Shown in pieces: positions 16,172 to 26,400 of a stretch of DNA of 64,000 bases; positions within the stretch are counted from its first letter, which is position 1, and every line of letters begins with the position of its first letter. The notes beneath the pieces are model-generated. The model worked only from the letters and a program-made list of their open reading frames with translations. It had not been told where the DNA came from and did not search any database. A program made the position numbers and the translations under genes. The DNA is from Candidatus Zixiibacteriota bacterium (GTDB lineage: Bacteria > Zixibacteria > MSB-5A5 > GN15 > FEB-12). The stretch covers positions 372,001-436,000 of the forward strand of contig DAOSXA010000002.1 in assembly GCA_035380245.1 (NCBI GenBank). The letters run 5' to 3'.

Positions 16172-17307
16172 GGCTCTCCCACATCGGTCGGGGCGGTATT
16201 GCAGGCAACCGCTTCCCAGACCTGGAAATGTTGTTCGACAGAGGTTGACCATTGGAAACGGAGGGCCTGTTTCCGACCCGCTTCGATTCGTTGCCGGCGA
16301 CGGTCGTTGTCCCAGGCAAGACATTCCGCGATACGGTCGGCAAAAGGTCGCGGTTTGGGTTCATCGACAAGCAGACCGGCATCCCCAAGGACTTCGGGCA
16401 TAGTGGAACAATTTAGCGCCACTACCGGCACACCGCAGGCCATCGCCTCTATCATGGGCAGACCGAAGCCCTCATAAAGCGAAGGAAACACCAACAGACG
16501 GACATCGCGATACAGCGCAATCAATCCTTCCAGATTAACTGCCGACTCAAAGAGGAGCAGTTCTTTCGGGATTTTGAAACTACGGGCACGCTCTCTGATG
16601 ATTTTTTGGTGTTTTTCATCATCGGTAACACGCAGTCGAAGCGGTTCCCGACAGCCGTCCTTCACGAGCAAACCGTACGCTTCGAGCAGCAGATTCAAAT
16701 TTTTGCGGGTAGTGTCGGTTCCGACATAAAGGATTCCGTGTCCGGCCGGAGAAACGACTTCATTCTCGGCTTCCGTTTGAAAACGAGACGATAAACCGGG
16801 ATAAATCACACTGATCGCTTCCGGGGCAATTTTGAATTTCTCGACGATATCATGCGCTACGGCCCGACTGTGCGTGATGATGTGAGCGGCATTGCGCAAC
16901 GCTCGTCCGAGTATCATTTCGTATTTCAGCGCTGTGGAAAACCGCCCCCAGCCCGGTTCACGATGTAACATCGGCGCCAGGTCCCAGACCGCCACCGTCA
17001 GTGGAATTGGCGAACGTCCCGGCGGCATTATCTGATACGGCCAATGGATTACTTCATAATCCGTCTGCCTAAGCCATACCGGAAGCCTTATCTGCGACCA
17101 GATCAATTTCGCTCCACGTCCGTCGCTATAAGGAACCAGGCGACTGCGAAATCCCTGAGGTGAGTCATGGCCGAGTGGAACTCCATGAAGCAGGTCGAGT
17201 TCATCCTGTCGTTTTTGTCGGGCCACTTCATCGAGGAATGATTCCAGACAGATTCGCATGCCGCACCGGCGATCATCGAGCAAATCAGCGCCAAGAATCA
17301 ATCTCAT
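16156..17307 (-). CDS. Glycosyltransferase family 4
   Basis: A retaining GT-B glycosyltransferase of 383 residues. The C-terminal domain has LYVGTDTTRKNLNLLLEAY and the E-x7-E motif in PSLYEGFGLPMIEAMACG, followed by VPVVALNCSTMPEVLGDAG, all classical for GT4. It probably adds one sugar, perhaps rhamnose or mannose, to the lipid-linked repeat unit at the cytoplasmic face. Its start overlaps the stop of the flippase gene by 4 bases and its end overlaps the ligase start, so the run is translationally coupled. Confidence 0.9.
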   Translation of the reverse strand: MRLILGADLLDDRRCGMRICLESFLDEVARQKRQDELDLLHGVPLGHDSPQGFRSRLVPYSDGRGAKLIWSQIRLPVWLRQTDYEVIHWPYQIMPPGRSPIPLTVAVWDLAPMLHREPGWGRFSTALKYEMILGRALRNAAHIITHSRAVAHDIVEKFKIAPEAISVIYPGLSSRFQTEAENEVVSPAGHGILYVGTDTTRKNLNLLLEAYGLLVKDGCREPLRLRVTDDEKHQKIIRERARSFKIPKELLLFESAVNLEGLIALYRDVRLLVFPSLYEGFGLPMIEAMACGVPVVALNCSTMPEVLGDAGLLVDEPKPRPFADRIAECLAWDNDRRRQRIEAGRKQALRFQWSTSVEQHFQVWEAVACNTAPTDVGEPWANE

Positions 17308-18905
17308 ACTTCAACCCCGCTTTCGGATCGACGGCGATTGAGACGGCCAAGCAATCGTATGAAACCGGCCCGGTCGGCATCGGTCATAAGTCCCCGCCAG
17401 AATCCGGTCGTAACCAGAACCAGTGTAACCAGAACCGCCGTTGATCGCAACACGATCCCCGGTATGGCAGTGAGACCGAACGCAAGACCGGTTACGACAA
17501 TGACGGAAAACAACAACCACCCATTGTCACGATTCACAATGGAGCGATCATAGTCTATCAGGCGAGCAGAAATTATCCAGAGCACGATCACATCAACCGT
17601 GGCATATCCGAGCCAGACCGAAGCCACCCCGGTCAATCCGTATGCCCCGGCGGCCCACCAGGAAGCGACCGCATACAGAGGCAACTCGACAATGTGCCGT
17701 TTGGCCGTCAAATCGGGTCGGCCCACCGCCTGGATCGCCCCGCTCGGAATCGTGCCCAGAGCCAGCATCAGGATACCGACCGCCATCAACTGCAACAACA
17801 GAGTCGACTCGATGCGGAATTCCGCTCCGAGCCAGAGATCGATACCGGGGCCGGCAAAAGCCACCACCAGGATCACGATCGGGGCCACTATTACCATCAA
17901 GGCTTTGAGCGAACGACGCATAAGATCGCGCAGATCGTTCAAACGTTCCATACCACAAGCCGCAAAAAGTGGAAACAACGACATAACCAGAGCCGCCGGC
18001 AAAAAGAGCAGTTTGGTAACCATCTCGAACGGCGTGCTGTAGTAAGCCACGGCGCTCATATCCAAACGTGAAGAGACCACGAAACGATCTATGTAACCGA
18101 ACGACATCAATGCCCCGACCATGTTGGTGACCGTAATCCAACCGCCATAGCCCAACAGTTCTTTGGCCAATGCGCCGCGAGGCGTTCGCGGTCGCCAGTC
18201 GCGACCTAGTGATTTGATCGCCGCAATCGTAAACGCGATGAACACCGCCGCACGCCCTATCGCCAGCACCAGCACGACATAAAACAAGCTCTGTGAAAAT
18301 AGAAGCACGACCACCGGTGAAACGAAATTAAACGTGCTTGCCGGTATGCGAATCGCGTTCACTAAACCGAATCGGTTATGACCTTCGAGCACGCCCCGGC
18401 CACCCGAGGCGCCGATTATGAACGGCATCGACAGGGCCAGCGCCATAAACGAGCGCTCGGCCTCATCGAGTAAACCGGCCGGGATCGTAAAAACATCCTT
18501 GACCAGCCAGGGAACCGCGGCGGCAACGGCAATGGCGCCGATTATCCCCTGTACGATGAGCATCATGAGCGAGGTCCAGACGACGGTCGGAAGATCCCCT
18601 TGTCGATTGTTTTCAATCGCGCGGGCAACGAACTGGGTGGTCGCTCGCCCCACCCCCAAATCGAAAATGCCGAAATAACCGACTACCATCCACGCCAGGG
18701 TAAGCACCCCGAAAGGCTCCGTGCCGAGCCCGTCGACCACCACCGGAATACAGACCACCGCAATCCCCATCGGCAAAATCCGTCCCAGCAGGTTGAACAC
18801 CGTATTGCGGGTCAACAAAGCCCAAATCGAACCGGTACGAACCGGAGTCGAGCTGTCTTTGTCTGATTCGGATTTATGCGTGATGGTCATGGCCCCGTGT
18901 TTCAT
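17304..18905 (-). CDS. Polysaccharide flippase (Wzx/RfbX-like, MOP superfamily)
   Basis: A 533-residue integral membrane protein with about twelve to fourteen helices and the polysaccharide biosynthesis (MOP exporter) pattern, including GTEPFGVLTLAWMVVGYFGIFDLGVGRATTQ (read as two adjacent motifs) near the first helices. It should move the undecaprenyl-linked repeat unit across the inner membrane. Two starts are possible (18905 and 18890); neither has a strong ribosome site. It lies 25 bp downstream of the rmlC-like gene and overlaps the glycosyltransferase gene, in the rml operon. Confidence 0.88.
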   Translation of the reverse strand: MKHGAMTITHKSESDKDSSTPVRTGSIWALLTRNTVFNLLGRILPMGIAVVCIPVVVDGLGTEPFGVLTLAWMVVGYFGIFDLGVGRATTQFVARAIENNRQGDLPTVVWTSLMMLIVQGIIGAIAVAAAVPWLVKDVFTIPAGLLDEAERSFMALALSMPFIIGASGGRGVLEGHNRFGLVNAIRIPASTFNFVSPVVVLLFSQSLFYVVLVLAIGRAAVFIAFTIAAIKSLGRDWRPRTPRGALAKELLGYGGWITVTNMVGALMSFGYIDRFVVSSRLDMSAVAYYSTPFEMVTKLLFLPAALVMSLFPLFAACGMERLNDLRDLMRRSLKALMVIVAPIVILVVAFAGPGIDLWLGAEFRIESTLLLQLMAVGILMLALGTIPSGAIQAVGRPDLTAKRHIVELPLYAVASWWAAGAYGLTGVASVWLGYATVDVIVLWIISARLIDYDRSIVNRDNGWLLFSVIVVTGLAFGLTAIPGIVLRSTAVLVTLVLVTTGFWRGLMTDADRAGFIRLLGRLNRRRSESGVEV

Positions 18906-18929
18906 GGTCGCATCGGTGCTTCGACTCGT

Positions 18930-19400
18930 TCAATCAACCTGGAACGGCGAGGCGGGATCGTCTTCATGGCGAATTTCATCGACCGTTTCGCCTCGCCCCT
19001 GCCCCGCATACAATCTGTTAGGGGCATTGAAAACCAGACCGTCAACATCGCCGATGTTTTTATAGGCATGCACCACTCCGGCCGGGACAATCACTACCGC
19101 CGGATCTCCCTCACCGGCCTCGAGAGTCATACGCTTGCCAAACGTGTTCGAATCGGAACGGTTGTCCCAAAGATAGAGACGAAAGCGCGATGGTCCGATG
19201 AATCCGAAGAAATCAGCCTGATCGCGGTGCTCATGCGGTCCGCGTACCACCCCGGAATGGGTCATGGAGATATAAGCCATTACCGGCATGTAATCAGCCT
19301 CGATCTCATCGGACCGGAACAATTCGATCAACCAGCCGCGCCGATCGGTATGACGCGTCAACCGCTTGACAATGACTCCTTCAAAAATCTCCTGATTCAT
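18930..19400 (-). CDS. RmlC-family sugar epimerase (dTDP-4-dehydrorhamnose 3,5-epimerase-like)
   Basis: A cupin-fold protein of 156 residues in the rml operon. It has DRRGWLIELFRSDE near the N terminus, HSGVVRGPHEHRDQADFF in the barrel, and VPAGVVHAYKNIG with the His-Ala-Tyr motif. Classical RmlC has RGLHxQ; here it is RGPHEH, a subgroup seen in many rml operons and in related sugar isomerases. I take it as the epimerase because rmlA, B and D are complete and adjacent. A 3,4-ketoisomerase-type activity cannot be excluded. The start at 19400 has GGAGAAG at a proper distance and lies 22 bp after rmlB. Confidence 0.78.
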   Translation of the reverse strand: MNQEIFEGVIVKRLTRHTDRRGWLIELFRSDEIEADYMPVMAYISMTHSGVVRGPHEHRDQADFFGFIGPSRFRLYLWDNRSDSNTFGKRMTLEAGEGDPAVVIVPAGVVHAYKNIGDVDGLVFNAPNRLYAGQGRGETVDEIRHEDDPASPFQVD

Positions 19401-19422
19401 GGCATCTTCTCCGGCGCACGTT

Positions 19423-20478
19423 TCAACGGTCACCGTACATTCGTTCATAATACTGTCGATACTCGCCGCTGATGCAGGATTCTATCCAATCCTGATTATT
19501 CAGGTACCACTCCACCGTGTGACGAAGGCCATCCTCGAAACACAACTGCGGTTTCCAGCCTAACGCGGTTTCGATGTACGAAGCATCGATCGCATAGCGA
19601 CGATCATGCCCCGGACGGTCGGCAACGAACTGAATCAACTCATCCAACGGTTCACAATCGGTATTTTTTCTGATCAAGGCGATGAGCTTACGCACCAGCT
19701 CGATATTGGTTATTTCGTTGTGACCGCCAATTACATACGTCTTACCCGCTTCTCCCCGGTCAAAAACCAGTTCGAGGGCTCGGCAATGGTCGTCTACATA
19801 CAACCAATCACGGATATTACCGCCGTCACCGTAAACCGGCAGCGGCATCCGTCGAAGTGCGTTGCGAATCATCAGCGGGATCAGTTTCTCCGGGAATTGA
19901 TATGGACCGTAGTTATTGGAACAATTCGTTATCACACAGTCAAGCCCATAGGTCCTATGATACGAGCGCACCAGGTGATCGGCCGCGGCCTTTGAGGCGG
20001 AATACGGGGAATTCGGACGGTAGGGGCTTTGTTCGTTGAAAAAGCCCTCAGTCCCGAGTGATCCGAACACCTCATCGGTCGAAACGTGATGAAATCGAAA
20101 CGGTTGCCCTTGCTCGACTCGTTGCCGTGCCTGTTCGAGTAAATTGAAGGTCCCGTTGATATTCGTCTCGATAAACGCCTGCGGACCGATAATCGATCGA
20201 TCGACATGAGATTCTGCTGCCAGGTGTATAACTCCGTCAACCTCGTGTCGGTCAAAACAAGTCCGGAGCGCATCGCTGTCGCGAATGTCGATTCGCTCAA
20301 AGACATAATTGGCGGATGATTCGAGACTCTTCAGATTAGTCAGGTTGGCCGCATAGGTGAGGCAGTCGATATTGATAAACTTAACCTCGGGATGTCTCGG
20401 CACTAAATAGAGTAAAAGGTTCGATCCGATAAAACCGGCGCCGCCGGTCACGGCTATACAGCGAGCTTGATGCATCAC
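19423..20478 (-). CDS. dTDP-glucose 4,6-dehydratase
   Basis: Second step of dTDP-L-rhamnose synthesis, an NAD-dependent short-chain dehydrogenase-fold enzyme. The glycine motif GGAGFIGSNLL lies at about 11-21. The STDEVFG segment carries the catalytic Thr-Asp-Glu, and YSASKAAADH carries the Tyr-xxx-Lys pair. Asn-rich NCSNNYGPYQFPEKLIP and RDWLYVDDHCRA are hallmark RmlB segments. The 351-residue length is normal. It lies about 100 bp downstream of rmlD and 22 bp upstream of rmlC. Confidence 0.97.
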   Translation of the reverse strand: MMHQARCIAVTGGAGFIGSNLLLYLVPRHPEVKFINIDCLTYAANLTNLKSLESSANYVFERIDIRDSDALRTCFDRHEVDGVIHLAAESHVDRSIIGPQAFIETNINGTFNLLEQARQRVEQGQPFRFHHVSTDEVFGSLGTEGFFNEQSPYRPNSPYSASKAAADHLVRSYHRTYGLDCVITNCSNNYGPYQFPEKLIPLMIRNALRRMPLPVYGDGGNIRDWLYVDDHCRALELVFDRGEAGKTYVIGGHNEITNIELVRKLIALIRKNTDCEPLDELIQFVADRPGHDRRYAIDASYIETALGWKPQLCFEDGLRHTVEWYLNNQDWIESCISGEYRQYYERMYGDR

Positions 20479-20577
20479 GGTCTGATCAACTCTAATGATT
20501 TAAGTTTCAATGCATTTGAAGGCTAATCCGGTAAACACCGGCAGTCAATTAAAAATCGGATTTGGAATAACAAGGGA

Positions 20578-21471
20578 TCAGATCGTTTGGTTTTCGACAG
20601 CGAAGAACTCGTTGAGGGCATCCTTCCAGTCGGCCATGCGATTAATACCGAGTTCTTTGAGACGGGCGTTTTCAAGTACGGAATAAAAAGGACGTTCGGC
20701 CGGACGCGGGTATACCGAGGTGGCACAAGGCGAAACCATAACCGGGAGCCTGCAAGCCTCGACAATGGCCACGGCGAAGTCATACCAGGTAGCTTGTCCC
20801 TCCGCCGAAGCATGCACGATTCCAACCAATTCGTGTTCCAGGATCGCCTCTGTCTGGCGCGCCACTTCACGTGACCAGGTGGGACTACCGGTCTGATCGT
20901 CAACGACACGAAGCCATTCGAGAGATTCGCCGGGGACGAGTTGTTCGATTTTTTCGTTGATCACCTTGAGAATTGTATTTACGAAATTCTTACCGTTATG
21001 CCCATACAGCCAGGCGATACGCATGATCACGGAGTTATCTGCAATCTCGCTTACCAGCCGCTCCCCCTCCAGCTTGGAGCGGCCGTAGACGTTTATCGGA
21101 TCCGGTCGGTCATCCTCGACATACGATTTCTTTTTCTTACCGTTAAACACATAGTCGGTGGAGTAATAAACCAGACGAGCCCCCACCTCACGACTAGCCA
21201 GCGCCACATTGCGGGAGCCATCGGCATTGACCGCCATCGCCCGATCAGGTTCCGACTCCGCACGGTCGACATCGGTATAGGCGGCAGTGTGCAAAACGAC
21301 ATCAGGTGCAATACTGCGAAACGTTCTACGCACTTCCTCCGGGTTGAGAATATCGAGATCTTCCAAATCAATTCCGGTCACATCGGCGCAGGAGCCGAAA
21401 TAGTCCATCAACTCACGTCCCAATTGACCGTTGGAGCCGGTGATGAGGATTTTAGGAACCGCCATGCTCAA
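20578..21471 (-). CDS. dTDP-4-dehydrorhamnose reductase
   Basis: Last step of dTDP-L-rhamnose synthesis. The NAD(P) motif GSNGQLGRELM starts near residue 12. STDYVFNG and the YGRSKLEGE (Tyr-xxx-Lys) segment are present, as is HASAEGQATWYDFA in the C-terminal substrate part. Length (297) fits RmlD. The start region overlaps rmlA by about 20 bases (ATG at 21471 or 21465), suggesting coupled translation. Gene order here is A-D-B-C. Confidence 0.96.
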   Translation of the reverse strand: MSMAVPKILITGSNGQLGRELMDYFGSCADVTGIDLEDLDILNPEEVRRTFRSIAPDVVLHTAAYTDVDRAESEPDRAMAVNADGSRNVALASREVGARLVYYSTDYVFNGKKKKSYVEDDRPDPINVYGRSKLEGERLVSEIADNSVIMRIAWLYGHNGKNFVNTILKVINEKIEQLVPGESLEWLRVVDDQTGSPTWSREVARQTEAILEHELVGIVHASAEGQATWYDFAVAIVEACRLPVMVSPCATSVYPRPAERPFYSVLENARLKELGINRMADWKDALNEFFAVENQTI

Positions 21472-22345
21472 TCTCCCGCACTACTTCGCGCAGGTAAGCC
21501 TTGTATGAATTGTCAACCATACCTTCGACCAATGCCGACACCTGTTCCTTGTTAATCAGGCGCATGCGATAAGCGATCTCCTCCGGACAGGCAATTTTAA
21601 GCCCCTGCCTTTTTTCGATAGTGGCGATAAAATTCGAGGCATCGAGCATACTCTCGTGAGTCCCGGTATCGAGCCAGGCGATTCCCCGTCCCAACTCGAC
21701 GAAGCGGAGTTGCCCTTCGCGAAGATAGGCATTGTTGATATCGGTTATCTCGAGTTCGCCACGGGCCGAGGGTTTCAGGCTCCGGGCAATTGAGACCACC
21801 CTGGAATCGTAAATATAGAGTCCGGTTACGGCATAGTTCGATTTGGGTTGAGTGGGTTTCTCCTCGATTGATTTCACCCGCCGATCGCGATCGAACTCCA
21901 CTACCCCATAACGTTGCGGGTCGCGCACATAATAACCGAACACCAGTCCGCCGTTGCGGAAATCACGCGCCGCACGGAGGAAATCGAATTTACCGTAGAA
22001 GATATTATCCCCGAGAATCAACACCACCGGGTCGTTTTCGATGAATTCTTCTCCAAGAATAAACGCCTGGGCAATCCCCTCCGGTCGCGGTTGTTCTTTA
22101 TAGCTGATTCGCAGGCCGAGTGCGGAGCCGTCACCGAGTAATACTTCGAATCGCGGGAGATCATCCGGGGTGGAAATCAGGAGGATATCCGTCACCCCGA
22201 ACATCATCAGGGTCGACAACGGATAGTAAATCATCGGCTTGTCATAGACCGGCAGGAGTTGCTTGCACATCACCTGAGTGGCTGGATAAAGACGACTTCC
22301 GGCGCCGCCGGCGAGAATAATACCCTTATGGACTTGTTGCGTCAT
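21452..22345 (-). CDS. Glucose-1-phosphate thymidylyltransferase
   Basis: First enzyme of dTDP-L-rhamnose synthesis: glucose-1-phosphate plus dTTP gives dTDP-glucose. The nucleotidyltransferase loop GGAGSRLYPAT (about 12-22), KQLLPVYDKPMIYYPLS, the LGDNIFYG metal-binding Asp segment and EEKPTQPKSNYAVTGLY are all diagnostic. Length (297) is standard. It is the promoter-proximal gene of the minus-strand polysaccharide operon. The 101-bp gap to metF upstream probably holds the promoter, though I see no clear consensus. Confidence 0.97.
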   Translation of the reverse strand: MTQQVHKGIILAGGAGSRLYPATQVMCKQLLPVYDKPMIYYPLSTLMMFGVTDILLISTPDDLPRFEVLLGDGSALGLRISYKEQPRPEGIAQAFILGEEFIENDPVVLILGDNIFYGKFDFLRAARDFRNGGLVFGYYVRDPQRYGVVEFDRDRRVKSIEEKPTQPKSNYAVTGLYIYDSRVVSIARSLKPSARGELEITDINNAYLREGQLRFVELGRGIAWLDTGTHESMLDASNFIATIEKRQGLKIACPEEIAYRMRLINKEQVSALVEGMVDNSYKAYLREVVREIEHGGS

Positions 22346-22446
22346 GTCTAACCTTGTTTTTGCCCGTGTTCAGGATACGCCGCTTGTTGCATAGCTAGTG
22401 CACGGAGAAGGATCAACTAAAACCTGTCACCTGATCGTCAAGAGAA

Positions 22447-23394
22447 CTACTTCCGTAACCGCGTCACCACTTTTTCGACCGACTTGACATCGTTAAACAC
22501 GAAAAAGTGAATGCACTTAGCATCGTAATTGAGTAACTGCTCGCATTGCTGCACGGCCCAGTCAATACCGATCTGACGCACACGTTTGGGTTCATCGTTG
22601 ACGGCATCTACCAGCCGATCCGGCAGGTCGATATGAAACCGTTTCGGGAGTAACGTCAATTGACGAGTGGAGTTGATTACCTTGATACCGGGAATGATCG
22701 GGACATCGATTCCGGCCCTGCGGCAGCGATCCGCGAAATCAATGAAGTGCATATTGTCGAAAAACATCTGGGTTACGATATAATCCGCTCCGGCGTCGAC
22801 TTTTTCCTTCAGATATGCGATATCGGACGACAGATTCGGAGCTTCGAAATGCTTCTCGGGATAACCGCCGACGCCGATGCAGAGATCGATCGCCTCGCTC
22901 TCCTCCAGTTCATCGAGATAATAACCGTCGCGCAAATGGTCCAACTGCTCCACCAGTTCGAGGCTGTGCTCGTTGACCGTCCGCCCGGCCTGGATATCAA
23001 CCTTGAAATTGGGTTCATCCCCTCGGATCGCCAGCACATTATGGATGCCGAGGAAATTCAACTCGATCATCGCATCTTCGGTCTCCTCGCGCGTGAATCC
23101 CTGGCAGAGCAAATGCGGCACGGTGTCGATATTGTACCGGTTCTGGATAATGCCGCAAATGGAAAGCGTTCCCGGTCGCTTGCGGCGTATCTTGCGTACG
23201 ACGGTTCCATCCGGATTGGTGTCGTAGCTGGCGGCGGCGGAGTGGGCAGTCACATCGATGAAAGGAGGCTCGAACGGCATGAGACGCTCGACGATATCGA
23301 GAATTTCACGAGCGCTTTTACCCCGAGGCGGCGGAATAATCTCATAGCTGAAAAGCGGATTACGGGCTCGCTCCAGGTGTTCCGTAACGTACAT
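22447..23394 (-). CDS. Methylenetetrahydrofolate reductase
   Basis: FAD-dependent reduction of 5,10-methylene-THF to 5-methyl-THF, the methyl donor for MetH. The TIM-barrel product of 315 residues has SYEIIPPPRGKS at the N terminus, DVTAHSAA, a GDEPN segment in which the family usually has GDxP, and YIVTQMFFDN with the conserved TQ. It follows metH by 33 bp on the same strand, so the two enzymes that make and use methyl-THF are co-expressed. Confidence 0.94.
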   Translation of the reverse strand: MYVTEHLERARNPLFSYEIIPPPRGKSAREILDIVERLMPFEPPFIDVTAHSAAASYDTNPDGTVVRKIRRKRPGTLSICGIIQNRYNIDTVPHLLCQGFTREETEDAMIELNFLGIHNVLAIRGDEPNFKVDIQAGRTVNEHSLELVEQLDHLRDGYYLDELEESEAIDLCIGVGGYPEKHFEAPNLSSDIAYLKEKVDAGADYIVTQMFFDNMHFIDFADRCRRAGIDVPIIPGIKVINSTRQLTLLPKRFHIDLPDRLVDAVNDEPKRVRQIGIDWAVQQCEQLLNYDAKCIHFFVFNDVKSVEKVVTRLRK

Positions 23395-23427
23395 AGGCTC
23401 GTCAGGTCCTTTCCCTCAAATGCAATC

Positions 23428-26400
23428 TCATTCCTTCACGCCCGCGGGATCGTAGCCAAGATTGGGCTGCAACAAGCGCTCCGCTTCCGAAAGAGTCAAG
23501 CCCTTGCGAGCGGCATAGTCAACGACCTGATCCCGACCGATCCGCCCCACGGCAAAATAACGCGACTCGGGATGCGCGAAATACCAGCCGGAGACCGATG
23601 CAACCGGCCACATGGCGAAACTCTCAGTCAAGCGTACGCCAATGCGCCGCTCAGCATCGAGCAGTTCGAATAACTTACCTTTTTCTGAATGATCCGGGCA
23701 AGCCGGATATCCGGGAGCCGGACGAATGCCGTTGTATTTCTCGGCAATCAACGCCTCGTGGCTCAGCTTCTCCCCTGCGGCATATCCCCAAAGTTCGCTT
23801 CGCACCAACTGGTGCATGCGTTCAGCCATAGCCTCGGCCAGACGATCCGCCAGCGCTTTGAGCATGATCGCATGATAGTCGTCATGCTCGCGTTCGAATC
23901 GTGCCGCGGCTTCAATCGCCCCGAGACCGGTCGTGACCACGAATGCTCCGATATAATCCGTGATACCCGTTTTAACCGGAGCCACGAAATCACTTAAACA
24001 AAGATTCGCCTTGCGCGAGGGCGAACGAAGCTGCTGCCGAAGATGACATAGACGAACATGAGTCTCACGGTGTGACCCATCCGGATAGAGGAGAATATCG
24101 TCACCGTTGCTCGCCGCCGGGAAAAGCCCCACTACGGCCTTTGCCGTTAGCAGCCTTTCGGAAACGATGCGATCAAGCAGCCGTCCGGCATCGGCAAACA
24201 ATTGCCGCGCCTGCTCTCCCTGAGTGGGATTGTCAAATATATTCGGATAGCGACCGTTCAACTCCCAGACCTGGAAAAACGGTGTCCAGTCGATGTAGTC
24301 ACACAACTCCTTCAGAGCATAATTCTCCAGAGTCGTGATACCGGGATGCGCCGGCTTAACGGGAGAGTATGCCGACCAGTCGATTGACAGCCTGGCCCGG
24401 CGGGCCTCTTCGAGCGGTATCAGATCCCGTTCGATCGTGCGACGTTCGTATTGCTCACGGGTTTGCTCATAATCTTCACGAACTCGGCTAATGAACGGAT
24501 CACGCTTCTCTTCGCTGACCAGCGCCCCCACCACCCCGACCGAACGGGAGGCATCCGGCACATAAACAGTCGGTCCGTGATACGCGGGGGCGATTTTCAC
24601 GGCCGTGTGGAGCTTGGAGGTGGTAGCGCCGCCGATGAGCAAAGGAATTTTCAGACCGCGACGATTCATTTCGTCCGCAACATGAACCATTTCTTCCAGC
24701 GACGGTGTAATGAGCCCGCTTAATCCGATAATATCGACTTTCTTCTCCAACGCCGTGGCAATGATTTTTTCAGCCGACGCCATTACACCTATATCGATCA
24801 CTTCATAATTATTACAGCCAACTACCACACCTACGATATTTTTCCCGATATCATGCACGTCTCCTTTGACCGTCGCCAGCAGGAGTCGCCCGCGCTTATG
24901 CCTTTCACCCCGCCCCTTCTCCGCTTCAAGAAACGGCGTGAGTACCGCCACCGCCTTCTTCATCACCCGGGCCGACTTAACCACCTGGGGCAGGAACATT
25001 TTCCCGGAGCCGAACAAGTTGCCGACCTCGTTCATCCCGTTCATGAGCGGCCCCTCGATCACCGCCAGCGGCGATCCCAGTTCCTTATGAGCGGAGAGAG
25101 TATCTTCCTCGATAAAATCTACGATACCATGGATCAATGCATGCGACAGTCGTTCCGTGACCGGGACTTCGCGCCAGGACAGATCCTCGGCTTCTTTGTG
25201 TGTCAGACCGGTGGCTTTGGCCGCCAGCACCGTCAGGCGGTTCGCTGCCTGCGGATCGCGGTTGAGGATCACATCCTCGGCCGCCTGGCGAAGGTCCTCG
25301 GGGAGATCATCGTACACTGCCAATTGTCCGGCGTTGACGATCCCCATATCCAATCCCGCTTCGATGGCATAGTAAAGAAACACCGCGTGCATCGCTTCGC
25401 GTACGGTGTCGTTGCCCCGGAAAGAAAACGACAGATTGCTGATCCCCCCACTAACCAGCGCTCCGGGAAGTTCTGCTTTGATGGTACGACAAGTTTCGAT
25501 AAAATCGACTGCGTAGGAATCATGCTCGGCGATGCCGGTCGCCACCGTGAGCACATTGGGATCGAAAATGATATCCTCGGGTGGGAAATCGATTCGTTCC
25601 GTCAGGAGGTGATAAGCCCTTTTGCAAACCGCCACTCGCTTATCATAACTCGTCGCCTGGCCCTCCTCATCGAACGCCATGACAACAGCCGCGGCGCCAT
25701 AACGACGAATCAACTTCGCACGTCTCAGGAACTCCGCCTCACCGTCCTTGAGGCTGATCGAATTGACCACCCCTTTCCCCTGGACACATTTGAGGCCGGT
25801 TTCGATTATCTCCCACTTGGAGGAGTCGATCATGATCGGCACCCGGGCGATATCCGGATCGGACGCTACGAGGTTAAGGAAATGCTTCATTTCGGCCGGA
25901 CCGTCAAGCATGGCATCGTCCATGTTGACATCGATTATCTGTGCCCCGGCCGCCACCTGCTGACGAGCAACCTTGACCGCTTTCTCGTAGTCACGTTCCT
26001 TGATCAGCTTCTTGAAACGGGATGAACCGGCCACATTGGTGCGCTCGCCGACATTAACGAAAAGAGAATCAGGCCCGATTGACAACGGCTCCAGACCGCT
26101 CAGGAAGGTTCGTTTCTTCTTCTCAGGGACTACTCGTGGTTTGAACCCTTCAACGGCCTGCTTAATCGCTCTTATATGTTCCGGTACGGTGCCGCAACAA
26201 CCGCCAACGATGTTGAGCAAACCTTCACGAGCGTATTCGGCCAGAATTCCGGCCATACTCTCCGGCGACTCATCATAGCCACCCAACTCGTTTGGAAGTC
26301 CGGCGTTGGGATGCAGGGATATCGGTAACGGTGTGACATGGGACAACTCGATCAGGTAAGGCCGCATAGCTTCCGCGCCCATGGCGCAGTTGAGACCGAG

